A stretch of DNA of 64,000 nt from Sphingobacterium tenebrionis (GCF_037126265.1 NZ_JAYLLN010000007.1:1-64000), one strand, 5' to 3'; counted from the stretch's first letter, positions 25,628 through 34,915 are shown. The notes: generated by a model not told the origin, from the letters alone. Made by a program: numbers and translations.

Positions 25628-27409
25628 ATGTTTCAAGCTAGAAATAAATGGATTACCCTGTTTTCCATAGCTGTTTTGAGCTGCCAGTTACAGCCTGCTT
25701 TAGCACAGCAGCGACCTGTTGTACCTGCCACTTTCCAGGAATTGCCTGATCCGACTTCGGATGTTCGTTCCGATTGGTCAGCCGTCAAATCTGGATTGCA
25801 TTCTTCTTTTGTGAGTATAGATAAGCGTTATCCCAAATCGGTAGCTCCTCAAATTTCCGTAGATAAAGATCAAACGCTTATCGGATGGAAAGGCGAGCGT
25901 GTGTCGGCACAGGTTCTGATCTGGTCTGCCCATTCCCAAAAGGATTTAAAAGTAGAGGTGTCGGATTTTAAAGGCCAGAACAATTCCAGGATACCCTCCA
26001 ACCAGTTTTCGGCAAGGTTCATACGTTATGTGATGACGGATGAATTTGCTTCAGGATGTGGCCATCGGAAACCGGAAGACTTCGCCTCCTCCCTTTCGCC
26101 TGATATGCTGGATAACCTCAGCAAAATGGATCTGGATGCAAAAACAGTAAGGCCCGTTTGGATTACGGTGAATATTCCGACCAACGCCAAGCCAGGGAAA
26201 TATGAAGCAAGGGTAAGCGTTTCTTCAGCTAATCAGAAAACCCAGCAATTAAGCTTATCCCTGGAGGTCTTGAATGTACAGATGCCCAAGGTGGCGGATT
26301 GGACCTTCCACCTAGACCAATGGCAACATCCTTCTGCAGTGGCTAGGGTAGAAGGGCTTAAGGTGTGGAGCGATGAACATTTTGAAGCCATGAAACCTAT
26401 TTATAAACCCTTGGCCGAAGCGGGACAAAAGGTGATTACGGCAACCCTGAATAAGGATCCTTGGAATGTGCAGACCTATGATCCTTATGAGGATATGATC
26501 CTGTGGACAAAACAAAAGGATGGCTCTTGGAGCTATGATTATCAGATTTTTGATCGTTGGGTGCAGTTTATGATGGATATGGGCGTGAATAAGATGATCA
26601 ATTGCTATTCCATTATTCCTTGGAACAATGAGATTCACTATCAGGATCAATCTTCCGGTAAACTAGTCAATGTAGTTGCTAAGCCTGGAACGCCTATTTT
26701 CGAAGAATTATGGACACCTTTCTTAAAAGATTTTGTAAAACATCTTCAAGGTAAGGGCTGGTTGGAGCGAACCAATATTGCGATCGATGAACGCGAGCGT
26801 GCGCAAATGGATGCAGCCTTTAGCCTAATGAAAAGGGTCGCTCCAGAATTGGGGATTTCCTATGCCGATAACCAGAAAACCTATCAACGGTATCCGGATA
26901 GCGAGGATATCAGTATCGCAGTAGGACATCCCTCCTCCCTGGAGGACCTGATCGATCGTAGGAACAGAGGATTGAATTCCACTTTTTACATCTGTTGCTC
27001 GGATGCTTTTCCAAATCAATTTACCTTTTCAGATCCGGCAGAATCCACCTATTTGGGCTGGTATGCATTGGCCTCTGGATTTTATGGCCTCTTAAGATGG
27101 GCCTATAATTCTTGGGTCGAAAACCCTTTGCAGGATTCCAGGTTCCGGACCTGGCCGGCTGGAGATACCTATATCATCTACCCGAAGGGCCGAAGTTCGA
27201 TCCGTTTTGAGCGGATGCTGGAAGGGATCCAGGATTATGAAAAAGTATTGCTGCTTCAACAAGCCTTACAAAAGAAGGGCGATCATGAAGCCATGGAAGC
27301 CTTGGCAAATGCTATCGCCAAACTGAATAATCCAAAGCGATTTGAGGGATGGAATTCCGACCTGAATAAAGCCAAATCATTGCTGAACGAGCTGTCGAGA
27401 AAGCTTTAA
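25628..27409 (+). CDS. Secreted DUF4091 protein, putative glycoside hydrolase
   Basis: About 593 residues. The ATG at 25628 was preferred because it begins a standard signal peptide (FSIAVLSCQLQPALAQQ). An upstream ATG-less extension has no signal. The N-terminal third is beta-rich. The middle and C-terminal parts resemble a TIM-barrel-type DUF4091 enzyme, with aromatic-rich motifs such as WTFHLDQWQHPSAVAR and IAIDERERAQM, and a C-terminal YPKGRSSIRFERMLEGIQDYEK. DUF4091 proteins are frequent in polysaccharide-utilisation loci, and a GH92 gene, a secreted peptidase and a SusD remnant follow downstream. Catalytic residues are not assigned. Confidence 0.75.
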   Translation: MFQARNKWITLFSIAVLSCQLQPALAQQRPVVPATFQELPDPTSDVRSDWSAVKSGLHSSFVSIDKRYPKSVAPQISVDKDQTLIGWKGERVSAQVLIWSAHSQKDLKVEVSDFKGQNNSRIPSNQFSARFIRYVMTDEFASGCGHRKPEDFASSLSPDMLDNLSKMDLDAKTVRPVWITVNIPTNAKPGKYEARVSVSSANQKTQQLSLSLEVLNVQMPKVADWTFHLDQWQHPSAVARVEGLKVWSDEHFEAMKPIYKPLAEAGQKVITATLNKDPWNVQTYDPYEDMILWTKQKDGSWSYDYQIFDRWVQFMMDMGVNKMINCYSIIPWNNEIHYQDQSSGKLVNVVAKPGTPIFEELWTPFLKDFVKHLQGKGWLERTNIAIDERERAQMDAAFSLMKRVAPELGISYADNQKTYQRYPDSEDISIAVGHPSSLEDLIDRRNRGLNSTFYICCSDAFPNQFTFSDPAESTYLGWYALASGFYGLLRWAYNSWVENPLQDSRFRTWPAGDTYIIYPKGRSSIRFERMLEGIQDYEKVLLLQQALQKKGDHEAMEALANAIAKLNNPKRFEGWNSDLNKAKSLLNELSRKL

Positions 27410-27429
27410 ATACCAATAGACCGTAAATA

Positions 27430-27469
27430 AATAGGGAAAGGCCAAGGGTCTTTCCCTATTTTGTTTTTA
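27430..27469 (+). terminator. Intrinsic terminator of the DUF4091 gene
   Basis: An 11-bp perfect stem (AATAGGGAAAG with CTTTCCCTATT, nine-base loop) is followed by a T-rich tract. Confidence 0.85.
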
Positions 27470-27481
27470 GGATAATTTTAA

Positions 27482-27489
27482 TATATTTG
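27482..27489 (+). promoter_or_regulatory. -7 promoter element for the BSP-GH92 gene pair
   Basis: TATATTTG matches TAnnTTTG. A TTTG at 27460-27463 could serve as the -33 element with an 18-bp spacing. The leader would be about 72 bases. Confidence 0.55.
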
Positions 27490-27567
27490 AGAATACAATT
27501 AACGTTTTAGTAGCTTTAAAACGAGCTTTTCTTACGATATAAACCCTAATCAACACCTAAAAACAAT

Positions 27568-28293
27568 ATGAAAATAACGACAACATTTAGCAAGATTTTG
27601 ATCTTGGGATTACTTTGTGGAGTATCCAGTTTGCCTTTGAAAGCACAGAACTGGCATCGTACCGATGAAGATCGTGCAGTGGCAGTTGAGGTGGATACCC
27701 TGAAGAAAAAGGGATTTACCTTAATTTGGATCAATAAGGAAAAGAATTTTGATCCAGCCTTGAAAAAACAACTGATTGACACCTATTTTACCAATTATCC
27801 GAAATTGGCCAAAACATTTAACAAGAATACACGCAAAGAAGTTACTTTTATTATTGATCCGGACTACAAAGGGGTGGCGGCTACGGCAGGAGGGATTGTT
27901 CGCTATAGTCCAGGTTGGTTTGCCAAGAATCCGAAGGATATCGACGTCGTAACCCATGAAGTGATGCATATTGTGCAGGCTTATCCAAATAATGCCGGGC
28001 CGTGGTGGATAACCGAAGGTATTGCCGACTACGTGCGCTTTAAATATGGTGTTGCCAATGAGGAAGGGAATTGGCGGTTGCCGGAATATAACCCAAAGCA
28101 CAAATACACCGATTCCTACCGAATCACGGCACGTTTTTTTAATTGGATTGAAACGAAAGTAAAAAAGAACACCATGAAAAACCTTGATTTGGCAATGCGC
28201 TCAAAAAGTTATACTCCAGATTTTTGGGTAAAACAGACAGGTAAGACCATTGATCAATTATGGGAGGCATATGCTGCTAATCCTGCTATTTAA
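27568..28293 (+). CDS. Secreted basic secretory protein (BSP) family metallopeptidase
   Basis: A 241-residue exported protein with a signal peptide ending near PLKAQN. The zinc-binding motif HEVMHIVQ at about residues 130-137 and the downstream WWITEGIADYVRFKYG (third metal ligand region) match the basic-secretory-protein/peptidase family first described in plants. It probably hydrolyses protein in the periplasm or outside the cell. The GH92 gene starts 11 bp downstream, suggesting a shared transcript and perhaps joint attack on glycoproteins. Confidence 0.82.
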   Translation: MKITTTFSKILILGLLCGVSSLPLKAQNWHRTDEDRAVAVEVDTLKKKGFTLIWINKEKNFDPALKKQLIDTYFTNYPKLAKTFNKNTRKEVTFIIDPDYKGVAATAGGIVRYSPGWFAKNPKDIDVVTHEVMHIVQAYPNNAGPWWITEGIADYVRFKYGVANEEGNWRLPEYNPKHKYTDSYRITARFFNWIETKVKKNTMKNLDLAMRSKSYTPDFWVKQTGKTIDQLWEAYAANPAI

Positions 28294-28304
28294 AGCAATT
28301 TATT

Positions 28305-30608
28305 ATGAACATACACAGAAGAATATCGAGATTTCTATTTGCCGTGCTGATGCTACCTGCTTTTTCTTCCGCCCAGGAAGCGAATTTAGGTCAATATGTG
28401 AAGCCTTTGATCGGGACAGCAAAGATGGGGCATACTTTCCCCGGCGCCACGGTGCCCTTTGGGGCGGTTCAATTGAGCCCAGATACCGATACCATTCCTT
28501 ACTCCGTCGACGGCAAATATACGGGAGATGTCTACCGTTATTGTGCAGGTTATCAGTACGATGACCCTACAATCGTTGGCTTTAGCCATACCCATTTCAG
28601 TGGCACCGGACATTCGGATCTGGGGGATATCCTGGTGATGCCGAGCCAAGGTAAGGTTTTGCTGAACCCTGGTACGGCCGATAGACCTCAGGATGGATAC
28701 CGCTCGCCATACAGCCACGACAATGAAGTGGCGGAAACCAACTATTATAAAGTACGCTTGGATAAACATAATATTTTGGCCGAGTTGACAACGAGTACCA
28801 GGGTAGGCATGCATCGTTATACTTTCCCTTCCAATAAGCAATCCCATCTGGTATTGGATCTTACATCCGGAATCTACAATTACGATGGGAAAAACGTGTG
28901 GACAGTCGTTCGGGTATTGAACGATTCAACCATCACCGGTTTTCGCCAAACCAACGGATGGGCAAGAACGAGGACCGTTTATTTCGCGATAAAAACTTCG
29001 AAGGCTTTTAAGAACTATGGTGCCAAATATTTTGATAGCAACGTGCAGTACAAAGGCTTTTGGCGTAAATTCAATCAACAGGATAATTTCCCTGATCTAG
29101 CTGCCCATAACATCAAAATGCATTTGGATTTTGATACCGAAGCAGGCGAGCAGATCATGATGAAAGTGGCTCTGAGCCCCGTAAGCATGAAGAATGCATT
29201 GACCAATATGGAATTGGAAACCCCAAACTGGAACTTTGACCAAGTAGTAACGAAAGGAAAGCAGGCCTGGGAAGCGGAATTGGGGAAATTCAAGGTGGAT
29301 ATGTTGAATAAGGAAGATCTGATCAATTTCTACACCTCGGTTTATCATGCTAACCTGATGCCTACGGTTTATATGGACAGTAATGGTGAGTACAAAGGGT
29401 TGGATCAAGAAATCCATAAGGCAGAAGGATTTGTAAACTACACTTCTTTCTCGCTTTGGGATACTTTTAGGGCTTTCCATCCTTGGTTGAATTTAGTGGA
29501 TCCAAAAAGGAATGCAGACATCGTTTCATCGATGATGGCACATTATGATCAATCGGTGCTGAAGATGCTTCCGATCTGGTCGCATTATGCCAATGATAAC
29601 TGGTGTATGAGTGGCTATCATTCGGTTTCTGTGATCGTGGATGCCATCATGAAAGGTGTTTACCAAGGCGATGCAGAAGCTGCTTTGGCTGCTTGCGTAC
29701 AGACTGCGAAGGCCAGAAGGTATGAAGGAATCGGTGAATATATGGATCTGGGCTATGTTCCGGATGATGTAAATGGGACATCGGTTTCCAATACCCTGGA
29801 ATATGCCTATGATGATTGGTGTATCGCGCAGTTGGCGAAGAAATTAGGAAAAGCGGATATTGAAGCCGAATTTTCTAAACGAGCAGAAAATTGGAAGAAC
29901 CTATACGATAAGCGGATTGGATTTATGCGTCCAAAGGATAGTAAGGGGAATTTCAGGGAGAAATTCGATGTACTGGAGACCCATGGTCAAGGCTTCATCG
30001 AGGGGAATACATGGAATTATTCGCTGTATGTGCCCCATCAGCCAAAGGAAATGATGGAGGTTATGGGCGGACAGAAACGTTTTGAAACCTATCTTGATTC
30101 CTTGTTTACTATGCACCTTCCAGATAAGTACTTTGAGCATACCGAGGATATTACTCGAGAAGGCATCATCGGAAATTACGTGCATGGAAATGAACCTTCG
30201 CACCATGTAGCCTACCTTTATAATATCACCAAAAGCCCTTGGAAAACGCAAGAACGTGTAAGGCAGATTATTCGAAATCAGTACCATAATGGAGCTGCAG
30301 GATTGGGTGGAAATGACGATTGTGGACAGATGAGTGCTTGGTATCTGTTTACTTCCTTAGGTTTTTATCCGGTATCTCCAGGTTCAACAGCTTACTGGAT
30401 CGGTAGTCCATTGGTGAAATCAGCCGAAGTAAAATTATCCGATGGAAAAGTTTTGAAAGTCCTGGCCAAGAACCAGTCGGAGAAGAATGTATATGTGCAG
30501 AAAGTCCTGTGGAATGGTACAGAGATTAAGGATTTCTTGATCAACCATGAGGATATCATAAAAGGAGGAGAGCTCAGCTTTTTGATGGGATCTAAACCTA
30601 AAAAATAA
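28305..30608 (+). CDS. Glycoside hydrolase family 92 exo-alpha-mannosidase
   Basis: A 767-residue calcium-dependent exo-alpha-mannosidase family enzyme that trims N-glycan or yeast mannan mannose residues. A signal peptide ending in FSSAQEA is followed by the family opening YVKPLIGTAKMGHTFPGATVPFGAVQLSPDT. Downstream motifs include GFSHTHFSGTGHSDLGDI, YTSFSLWDTFRAFHPW and GNEPSHHVAYLYN, and the catalytic region GGNDDCGQMSAWY lies near residue 670. The length is normal. It is co-oriented with and close behind the BSP-type peptidase. Confidence 0.92.
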   Translation: MNIHRRISRFLFAVLMLPAFSSAQEANLGQYVKPLIGTAKMGHTFPGATVPFGAVQLSPDTDTIPYSVDGKYTGDVYRYCAGYQYDDPTIVGFSHTHFSGTGHSDLGDILVMPSQGKVLLNPGTADRPQDGYRSPYSHDNEVAETNYYKVRLDKHNILAELTTSTRVGMHRYTFPSNKQSHLVLDLTSGIYNYDGKNVWTVVRVLNDSTITGFRQTNGWARTRTVYFAIKTSKAFKNYGAKYFDSNVQYKGFWRKFNQQDNFPDLAAHNIKMHLDFDTEAGEQIMMKVALSPVSMKNALTNMELETPNWNFDQVVTKGKQAWEAELGKFKVDMLNKEDLINFYTSVYHANLMPTVYMDSNGEYKGLDQEIHKAEGFVNYTSFSLWDTFRAFHPWLNLVDPKRNADIVSSMMAHYDQSVLKMLPIWSHYANDNWCMSGYHSVSVIVDAIMKGVYQGDAEAALAACVQTAKARRYEGIGEYMDLGYVPDDVNGTSVSNTLEYAYDDWCIAQLAKKLGKADIEAEFSKRAENWKNLYDKRIGFMRPKDSKGNFREKFDVLETHGQGFIEGNTWNYSLYVPHQPKEMMEVMGGQKRFETYLDSLFTMHLPDKYFEHTEDITREGIIGNYVHGNEPSHHVAYLYNITKSPWKTQERVRQIIRNQYHNGAAGLGGNDDCGQMSAWYLFTSLGFYPVSPGSTAYWIGSPLVKSAEVKLSDGKVLKVLAKNQSEKNVYVQKVLWNGTEIKDFLINHEDIIKGGELSFLMGSKPKK

Positions 30609-30624
30609 AAAATATTCCAAAGAA

Positions 30625-30656
30625 GAAGCCGTATCGGTTTTCCACGATACGGCTTC
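30625..30656. repeat. 12-bp perfect hairpin after the GH92 gene
   Basis: GAAGCCGTATCG and CGATACGGCTTC enclose an eight-base loop. A clear T-tract is missing on either strand, so it may be a shared convergent terminator or a degenerate one between GH92 and the SusD remnant. The CCGTATC/GATACGG stem resembles the one in the terminator at 33813-33848. Confidence 0.6.
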
Positions 30657-30692
30657 CCATTTACTTAACAAAAATATTTTACCCGAATATTT

Positions 30693-30872
30693 TTATTTAG
30701 CTTTTTCCCAACCTGGATTCTGTTCCAGGTTTTTATTTAATACCAAATCCTCGATAGGGATAGGGAAGAAGTACATTCTTTCGTTGAAAGTTCTTCCATT
30801 TGAGGAAAACAGAACAATTTTCCAATTTAGCCTATTTGGTTTAATTGGTTTTCTGAATCGTAAATTGTTCAT
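30693..30872 (-). pseudogene. C-terminal remnant of a SusD/RagB nutrient-binding lipoprotein
   Basis: The reverse strand encodes 59 residues whose last 40 are the classical end of a SusD protein (RMYFFPIPIEDLV, then EQNPGW near the stop). SusD C-termini characteristically finish with FPIP followed by QNPGW. Nothing upstream of 30872 supplies the remaining several hundred residues, and there is no signal peptide or lipobox. This is a truncated relic rather than a functional gene. It suggests that a SusC/SusD pair once stood beside the GH92 and DUF4091 genes and was lost by deletion. Confidence 0.85.
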
Positions 30873-31110
30873 TGTTGGTGTTTGATTACAATAATTTTTT
30901 TGGATGAAAATTTAGAATTTGCTTTAGTGCTATAATTTGCATCCAATGTAGACGATAAGAATTGTTTAATCAAACGAAATCAACGGAAACGATTGCATTA
31001 ATGAGTTATAATTATTTCATATAAAGAATAAAATGTGTTTATAACAGGAGATTGTGGATTAAAAATAGTTAATTTTTAAAAATTAATATTTAGAGGATAT
31101 AATTTGTTTT

Positions 31111-31578
31111 TTAATTATTTTTAAATTTTGGTACAATTTTGATGATGTAGGATCTCATTTCTTCTTCTGTCACATCGACCTCTGCAATGGAAATAGGGAT
31201 TATTCCATTTTTTGCTTTAACAAACGTGTCCCTGACAAAGAAATTCTTCATTCTTGCGGCATATTTGTCGGGATCACTTACTAAAATCTCCATATAATTT
31301 TTGTTCAAGAAGATATCCGCAATATCTTCTGAATGGATAAATCCGGCTGCTTTTGCAATCGGTGTGGTCTGTGCCTCAATCCCTTCGGTGGAAATGCGAA
31401 TAGCTGTTTCATCGGGATTCTTGGGTGCCAACTTTAATTTTAACCAACCCCCAATACCCAACAAACTGACAAATATAGATACCACACGACCAACGAGCCA
31501 CACCCTGGTTTCAATGAACCAGATGAAGATCACCATGGCAATTCCGAGAACCCCTAACAGTAGGAACATATTTGCCAT
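31111..31578 (-). CDS. Two-helix membrane protein of STM3941-like type
   Basis: A 155-residue protein with two N-terminal membrane segments (about residues 3-22 and 28-47) and a soluble C-terminal domain resembling the STM3941-type proteins. These show a motif like PIAKAAGFIHSEDIADIFL followed by short strands and YAARMKNFFV. The function of that family is unknown. A purine-rich stretch (GGGGGGCAG) lies just before the start. It follows the lipoprotein gene on the same strand by 54 bp and may share its transcript. The region 30873-31110 past its end is AT-rich and shows nothing recognisable. Confidence 0.65.
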   Translation of the reverse strand: MANMFLLLGVLGIAMVIFIWFIETRVWLVGRVVSIFVSLLGIGGWLKLKLAPKNPDETAIRISTEGIEAQTTPIAKAAGFIHSEDIADIFLNKNYMEILVSDPDKYAARMKNFFVRDTFVKAKNGIIPISIAEVDVTEEEMRSYIIKIVPKFKNN

Positions 31579-31632
31579 TTTGTTCTGCCCCCCTTTTCCG
31601 TATTTTATTTCTATTGTATCTATAGTTTTTAT

Positions 31633-32445
31633 TTATAAATCGTTCTTCAATGCAAATGCAAATTCTTTTATGTTTTTTTCTGGCCAAGGAGAATACCAAT
31701 GGTAGGCCTTTCCTGCCTGGATAAGATCGATTTGTCTTATACTCACCAGATGCTGATCTACGATCAATGCCAAAACGGTCTTGGGATCCTCCGATTTTAA
31801 CTGGTCGATCTTTTTGATGTCTCCATCGGCCAATTGAAAGGATATACCAAAGGAATAGGGCGCCACTTCAACAAATTCGACTTGCGATAGGTGATGAGCC
31901 GGTAGCAAAGGCTCAGGATTGAATTTGCTGTTCTGTGGCATCTGGCTATCATATACTTCAACATGATAAACGCCATTTGGTTTTTCTATGGTGAAAAAGG
32001 CAAATGGATTTGCCTGATCAGGCTTTCCAATTTCCTTAACTCCGGATATTAATCGTTGGGCATCCAGATATCGTTCATCATACATGATTTCCAATTCATA
32101 CTCGAATAATTCATATTTTTTGGAATGTTTGGACATGATTTCCTCTGAAGTCTGATGCTGCATTTTGCTGATTTCCTTTTCAGAAAAGATCGATTCAAAT
32201 TTATTGATCAATAAACTATCCATAGAGGGTTTGAAGAATTTTTCCTCGTAAGCCTGTAAATCCTGTTGGTTTATGCTTTTGTATTTTTCCTTAAGTGCAG
32301 TAGGATTGATGTCCTTGACCGCTTGTTGGAATTGTTCCAAGACACCAAGTTTTTGCAAAATGGCCTTTGTATTCACTTCGTCCTGTGAAGCAGCATCACA
32401 ACCAAACAAGCTTAAAAAAATAAGGAGGATCATAGGGTTTTTCAT
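31633..32445 (-). CDS. Lipoprotein of unknown function
   Basis: About 270 residues. I chose the ATG at 32445 because it gives a short signal peptide with lipobox LSLFGC (Cys at about residue 16). An ATG five codons upstream is also possible. The body is Lys/Glu/Gln rich with predicted helices in the first half (QKLGVLEQFQQAVKDINP) and a beta-rich second half containing VYHVEVYD and HLVSIRQIDL. No known domain recognised. It is followed by the STM3941-like membrane protein on the same strand. Confidence 0.65.
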   Translation of the reverse strand: MKNPMILLIFLSLFGCDAASQDEVNTKAILQKLGVLEQFQQAVKDINPTALKEKYKSINQQDLQAYEEKFFKPSMDSLLINKFESIFSEKEISKMQHQTSEEIMSKHSKKYELFEYELEIMYDERYLDAQRLISGVKEIGKPDQANPFAFFTIEKPNGVYHVEVYDSQMPQNSKFNPEPLLPAHHLSQVEFVEVAPYSFGISFQLADGDIKKIDQLKSEDPKTVLALIVDQHLVSIRQIDLIQAGKAYHWYSPWPEKNIKEFAFALKNDL

Positions 32446-32619
32446 AATTTCTTGATTCAAAGACTTTATTTTTCCACTTCTAAGATAGCGTTTGCCATTT
32501 AAAAATATTGTCCTTCTCCTCTTTCTGCCTTGTTGAATTATATAATTTGGCTATGAAAATCCTATTAGTCTTCTTAAATTGCTTATGTTTTAAAAACATT
32601 TATCCTAAACCCTAAAAAA

Positions 32620-33792
32620 ATGAAGTTTAATCTCCATTTCCTATGTTTTGTTTTTCTGATCCTACTGGCGAATTCCAGTTTCGCCCAAGAGAAGATAAAG
32701 ATCAGTCATATGCCGTACATCCAAGCACTCACGGATTCTACGGTATCCATTATCTGGACCAGTAATAAGGATGCCATCGGATGGGTAGAGCTTGCTCCGA
32801 ATGATGGTTCGCATTTTTATCAGCAGGAGAGACCGAAATTTTTTGCCGGTAAATATGGTTTCAAACATGTTGGGTCGGTTCACCAAGTAAATCTCAAAGC
32901 TCTGACCCCAGGTACTACCTATCGGTATAGGGTGTATAACCAGGAGGTTTTGAAACACGAAGGTACCAAAGTGCAATATGGTGATGTAGTGGCTACCAAT
33001 GTTTATCGGCAGAAGCCCTTGACATTTTCTACGCCAAGCCCTAAATCTTCAGTTTCTTTTGCTGTGATCAATGATATTCATGGTAAAAATGAGCTGTTGA
33101 AAAACCTGATCAATCAGGTCGATTTAAAGCAAACGGACTTTGTGGTTTTCAATGGAGATATGTTAGATAACATGTTAAGTGAAGAACAGATGTTTGGCGG
33201 ATTTATGGACACCGCTATCCGGTTATTTGCCAGTGAAAAGCCCATGTATTATTCCCGTGGGAACCATGAAACAAGGGGTCCTTTTGCCGTAGCATATCCT
33301 AAATATTTCCCTACGAATTCGGGCGAATTATATTATCAGTTCAACCAAGGGCCAGCAGCTTTTATCGTATTGGACTGTGGGGAAGACAAACCGGATAGTG
33401 ATATCGAATACAGCGGAATAGTGGATATGGATGCTTATCGGACGGAACAAGCCAAGTGGTTGGCCAAGGCGGTTGAAAATCCATCATTCAAAAATGCCAA
33501 GTATAAAATAATCATTTGCCACATGCCTGCAACAGGAGGGTGGCATGGCATGGAAGATTTAAGGGATAAATTCCTGCCTATATTAAATAAAGCGGGCGCT
33601 CAGATCATGTTGAGTGGCCACTTGCATACCCATCGGATTCAAAAACCAGATCAATACGCTAATTTTCCTATTTTGATCAATTCAAATGTGCATGTGATCA
33701 AGGCGCAAATGGACGAGAAGGAGGGTAGATTCCGTGTTTACGATCAGAGCGGAAAATTTATCGAAGAATTAAAGATCAATCCCTTGAATTGA
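32620..33792 (+). CDS. Secreted purple-acid-phosphatase-like metallophosphoesterase
   Basis: A 390-residue exported enzyme with a signal peptide ending in NSSFAQE. A fibronectin-like N-terminal domain (about residues 25-130, IWTSNKDAIGWVEL) precedes a calcineurin-like catalytic domain. The metal-binding motifs are in order: NDIHG, FNGDMLDN, RGNHETRG, CHMPATGGWHG and SGHLHTHR. It likely releases phosphate from phosphomonoesters outside the inner membrane. A strong terminator follows, so it is monocistronic. Confidence 0.88.
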   Translation: MKFNLHFLCFVFLILLANSSFAQEKIKISHMPYIQALTDSTVSIIWTSNKDAIGWVELAPNDGSHFYQQERPKFFAGKYGFKHVGSVHQVNLKALTPGTTYRYRVYNQEVLKHEGTKVQYGDVVATNVYRQKPLTFSTPSPKSSVSFAVINDIHGKNELLKNLINQVDLKQTDFVVFNGDMLDNMLSEEQMFGGFMDTAIRLFASEKPMYYSRGNHETRGPFAVAYPKYFPTNSGELYYQFNQGPAAFIVLDCGEDKPDSDIEYSGIVDMDAYRTEQAKWLAKAVENPSFKNAKYKIIICHMPATGGWHGMEDLRDKFLPILNKAGAQIMLSGHLHTHRIQKPDQYANFPILINSNVHVIKAQMDEKEGRFRVYDQSGKFIEELKINPLN

Positions 33793-33812
33793 TCGTATAA
33801 AGAACAAACAGG

Positions 33813-33848
33813 AGGCTGTATCAAAAAAAAGATACGGCCTTTTTTTTG
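33813..33848 (+). terminator. Intrinsic terminator of the metallophosphoesterase gene
   Basis: AGGCTGTATC pairs with GATACGGCCT (one G-T pair) across an eight-A loop and is followed by eight T. Confidence 0.88.
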
Positions 33849-33875
33849 TCCAATTAGGTTCTTGGTCGAAGTGAG

Positions 33876-33958
33876 GTGTAAGTGACATGTAAGTGAGTTG
33901 TAAGTGTATAAAGGCACTTACAACTCACTTACATAGTACTTGCATAGTACTTACACAG
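33876..33958. repeat. Phased 11-bp repeat array with a 20-bp perfect palindrome
   Basis: Three direct 11-bp units (GTGTAAGTGAC, ATGTAAGTGAG, TTGTAAGTGTA) are followed, after a six-base spacer, by four inverted 11-bp units (CACTTACAACT, CACTTACATAG, TACTTGCATAG, TACTTACACAG). The inner arms 33887-33906 and 33915-33934 are perfect 20-bp complements. The 11-bp phasing puts every TGTAAGTG motif on the same face of the helix. Outer sequences GGTTCTT and AAGAACC flank the array. The function is unknown. Protein-binding iterons or a cruciform are possible. Confidence 0.9.
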
Positions 33959-34087
33959 TGGGGGCAAAGAACCAAGAAAGCGCATTTAGCTACCAACTTT
34001 TTTAAATATTTAGCATGTAAAGACATACGTTTTATGTTAAATGATATTATATTTGATTTATAGTTTAATTAGTCGTGTTTAATAAAT

Positions 34088-34879
34088 ATGAATAGGCTGT
34101 TAAAGAAATCTTCTATTATCATTAAGCAAGCTTTTATAGCTTTAGGATTATGTTGTATCGATTTGCCTGTTGCAGTCGCTCAAATAGATTCTTTATCTGA
34201 AAACTATTCCCAACCAAGGTATGGATTTCATCATAAGGTATTCCGAATTGAATATGTAGCTCCAACCGTTTTTATGACCTATGGACTGATGTCCATTAAG
34301 AATCCCGTTGTTAGATCGCAAGTGATGAATATAAAGTTGGAACTTCAAAGGAATCATCCTAAAAAGTTTCCCGTGGATGACTATTCACAATATATGGCGA
34401 CTGCCGCTTTTTTGGGTTTAGAATATGCAGGTATCCCGGCAAAACATAATCTTAAACAGCGATTGTTCACAGGGTCTGTTTCACATATTATTATGGGTTC
34501 CGTGGTTAACTTAATGAAACAGACCATGCCGGTCATGCGGCCCGATGGTTCCGCACAGAATTCTTTTCCCTCTGGCCATACGGCAACTGCATTTGTAGGG
34601 GCAGAATTGTTGTGGCAGGAATACCATGATCGTTCGCTATGGTATGGCGTGGCAGGTTATGCAGTAGCTGCAGGAACCGGATTTTTTAGAATGTACAATA
34701 ATAAACACTGGTTGAGTGATGTGGCCATGGGAGCGGGAATTGGTATCATGAGTACGAAGATAGCCTATTGGATGCTACCCATGTTAGATAAGCAAAAACG
34801 GATAATTCCAGGAAATTACTTATTAGTTCCAACCTATGATGGAAAACATTCGGGCATTTCCCTATTGGTAAACCTCTAA
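34088..34879 (+). CDS. PAP2 superfamily membrane phosphatase
   Basis: A 263-residue type 2 phosphatidic-acid-phosphatase-like protein. It has a signal-like N-terminus, several membrane segments and all three catalytic motifs: KQTMPVMRP (motif 1), FPSGHT (motif 2) and RMYNNKHWLSD (motif 3). Likely substrates are undecaprenyl pyrophosphate, phosphatidic acid or a related lipid phosphate in the periplasmic leaflet. The C-terminus ends with a beta-strand-rich tail. It lies just downstream of the 11-bp repeat array and 36 bp upstream of the DyP peroxidase. Confidence 0.88.
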   Translation: MNRLLKKSSIIIKQAFIALGLCCIDLPVAVAQIDSLSENYSQPRYGFHHKVFRIEYVAPTVFMTYGLMSIKNPVVRSQVMNIKLELQRNHPKKFPVDDYSQYMATAAFLGLEYAGIPAKHNLKQRLFTGSVSHIIMGSVVNLMKQTMPVMRPDGSAQNSFPSGHTATAFVGAELLWQEYHDRSLWYGVAGYAVAAGTGFFRMYNNKHWLSDVAMGAGIGIMSTKIAYWMLPMLDKQKRIIPGNYLLVPTYDGKHSGISLLVNL

Positions 34880-34915
34880 AAATTTTTGTACATTCCATCA
34901 TAATTTTCACTAATT

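Noticed and set aside
33876..33958. CRISPR array
   Set aside because: Units are 11 bp, contiguous and partly inverted, with no spacers and no cas genes.
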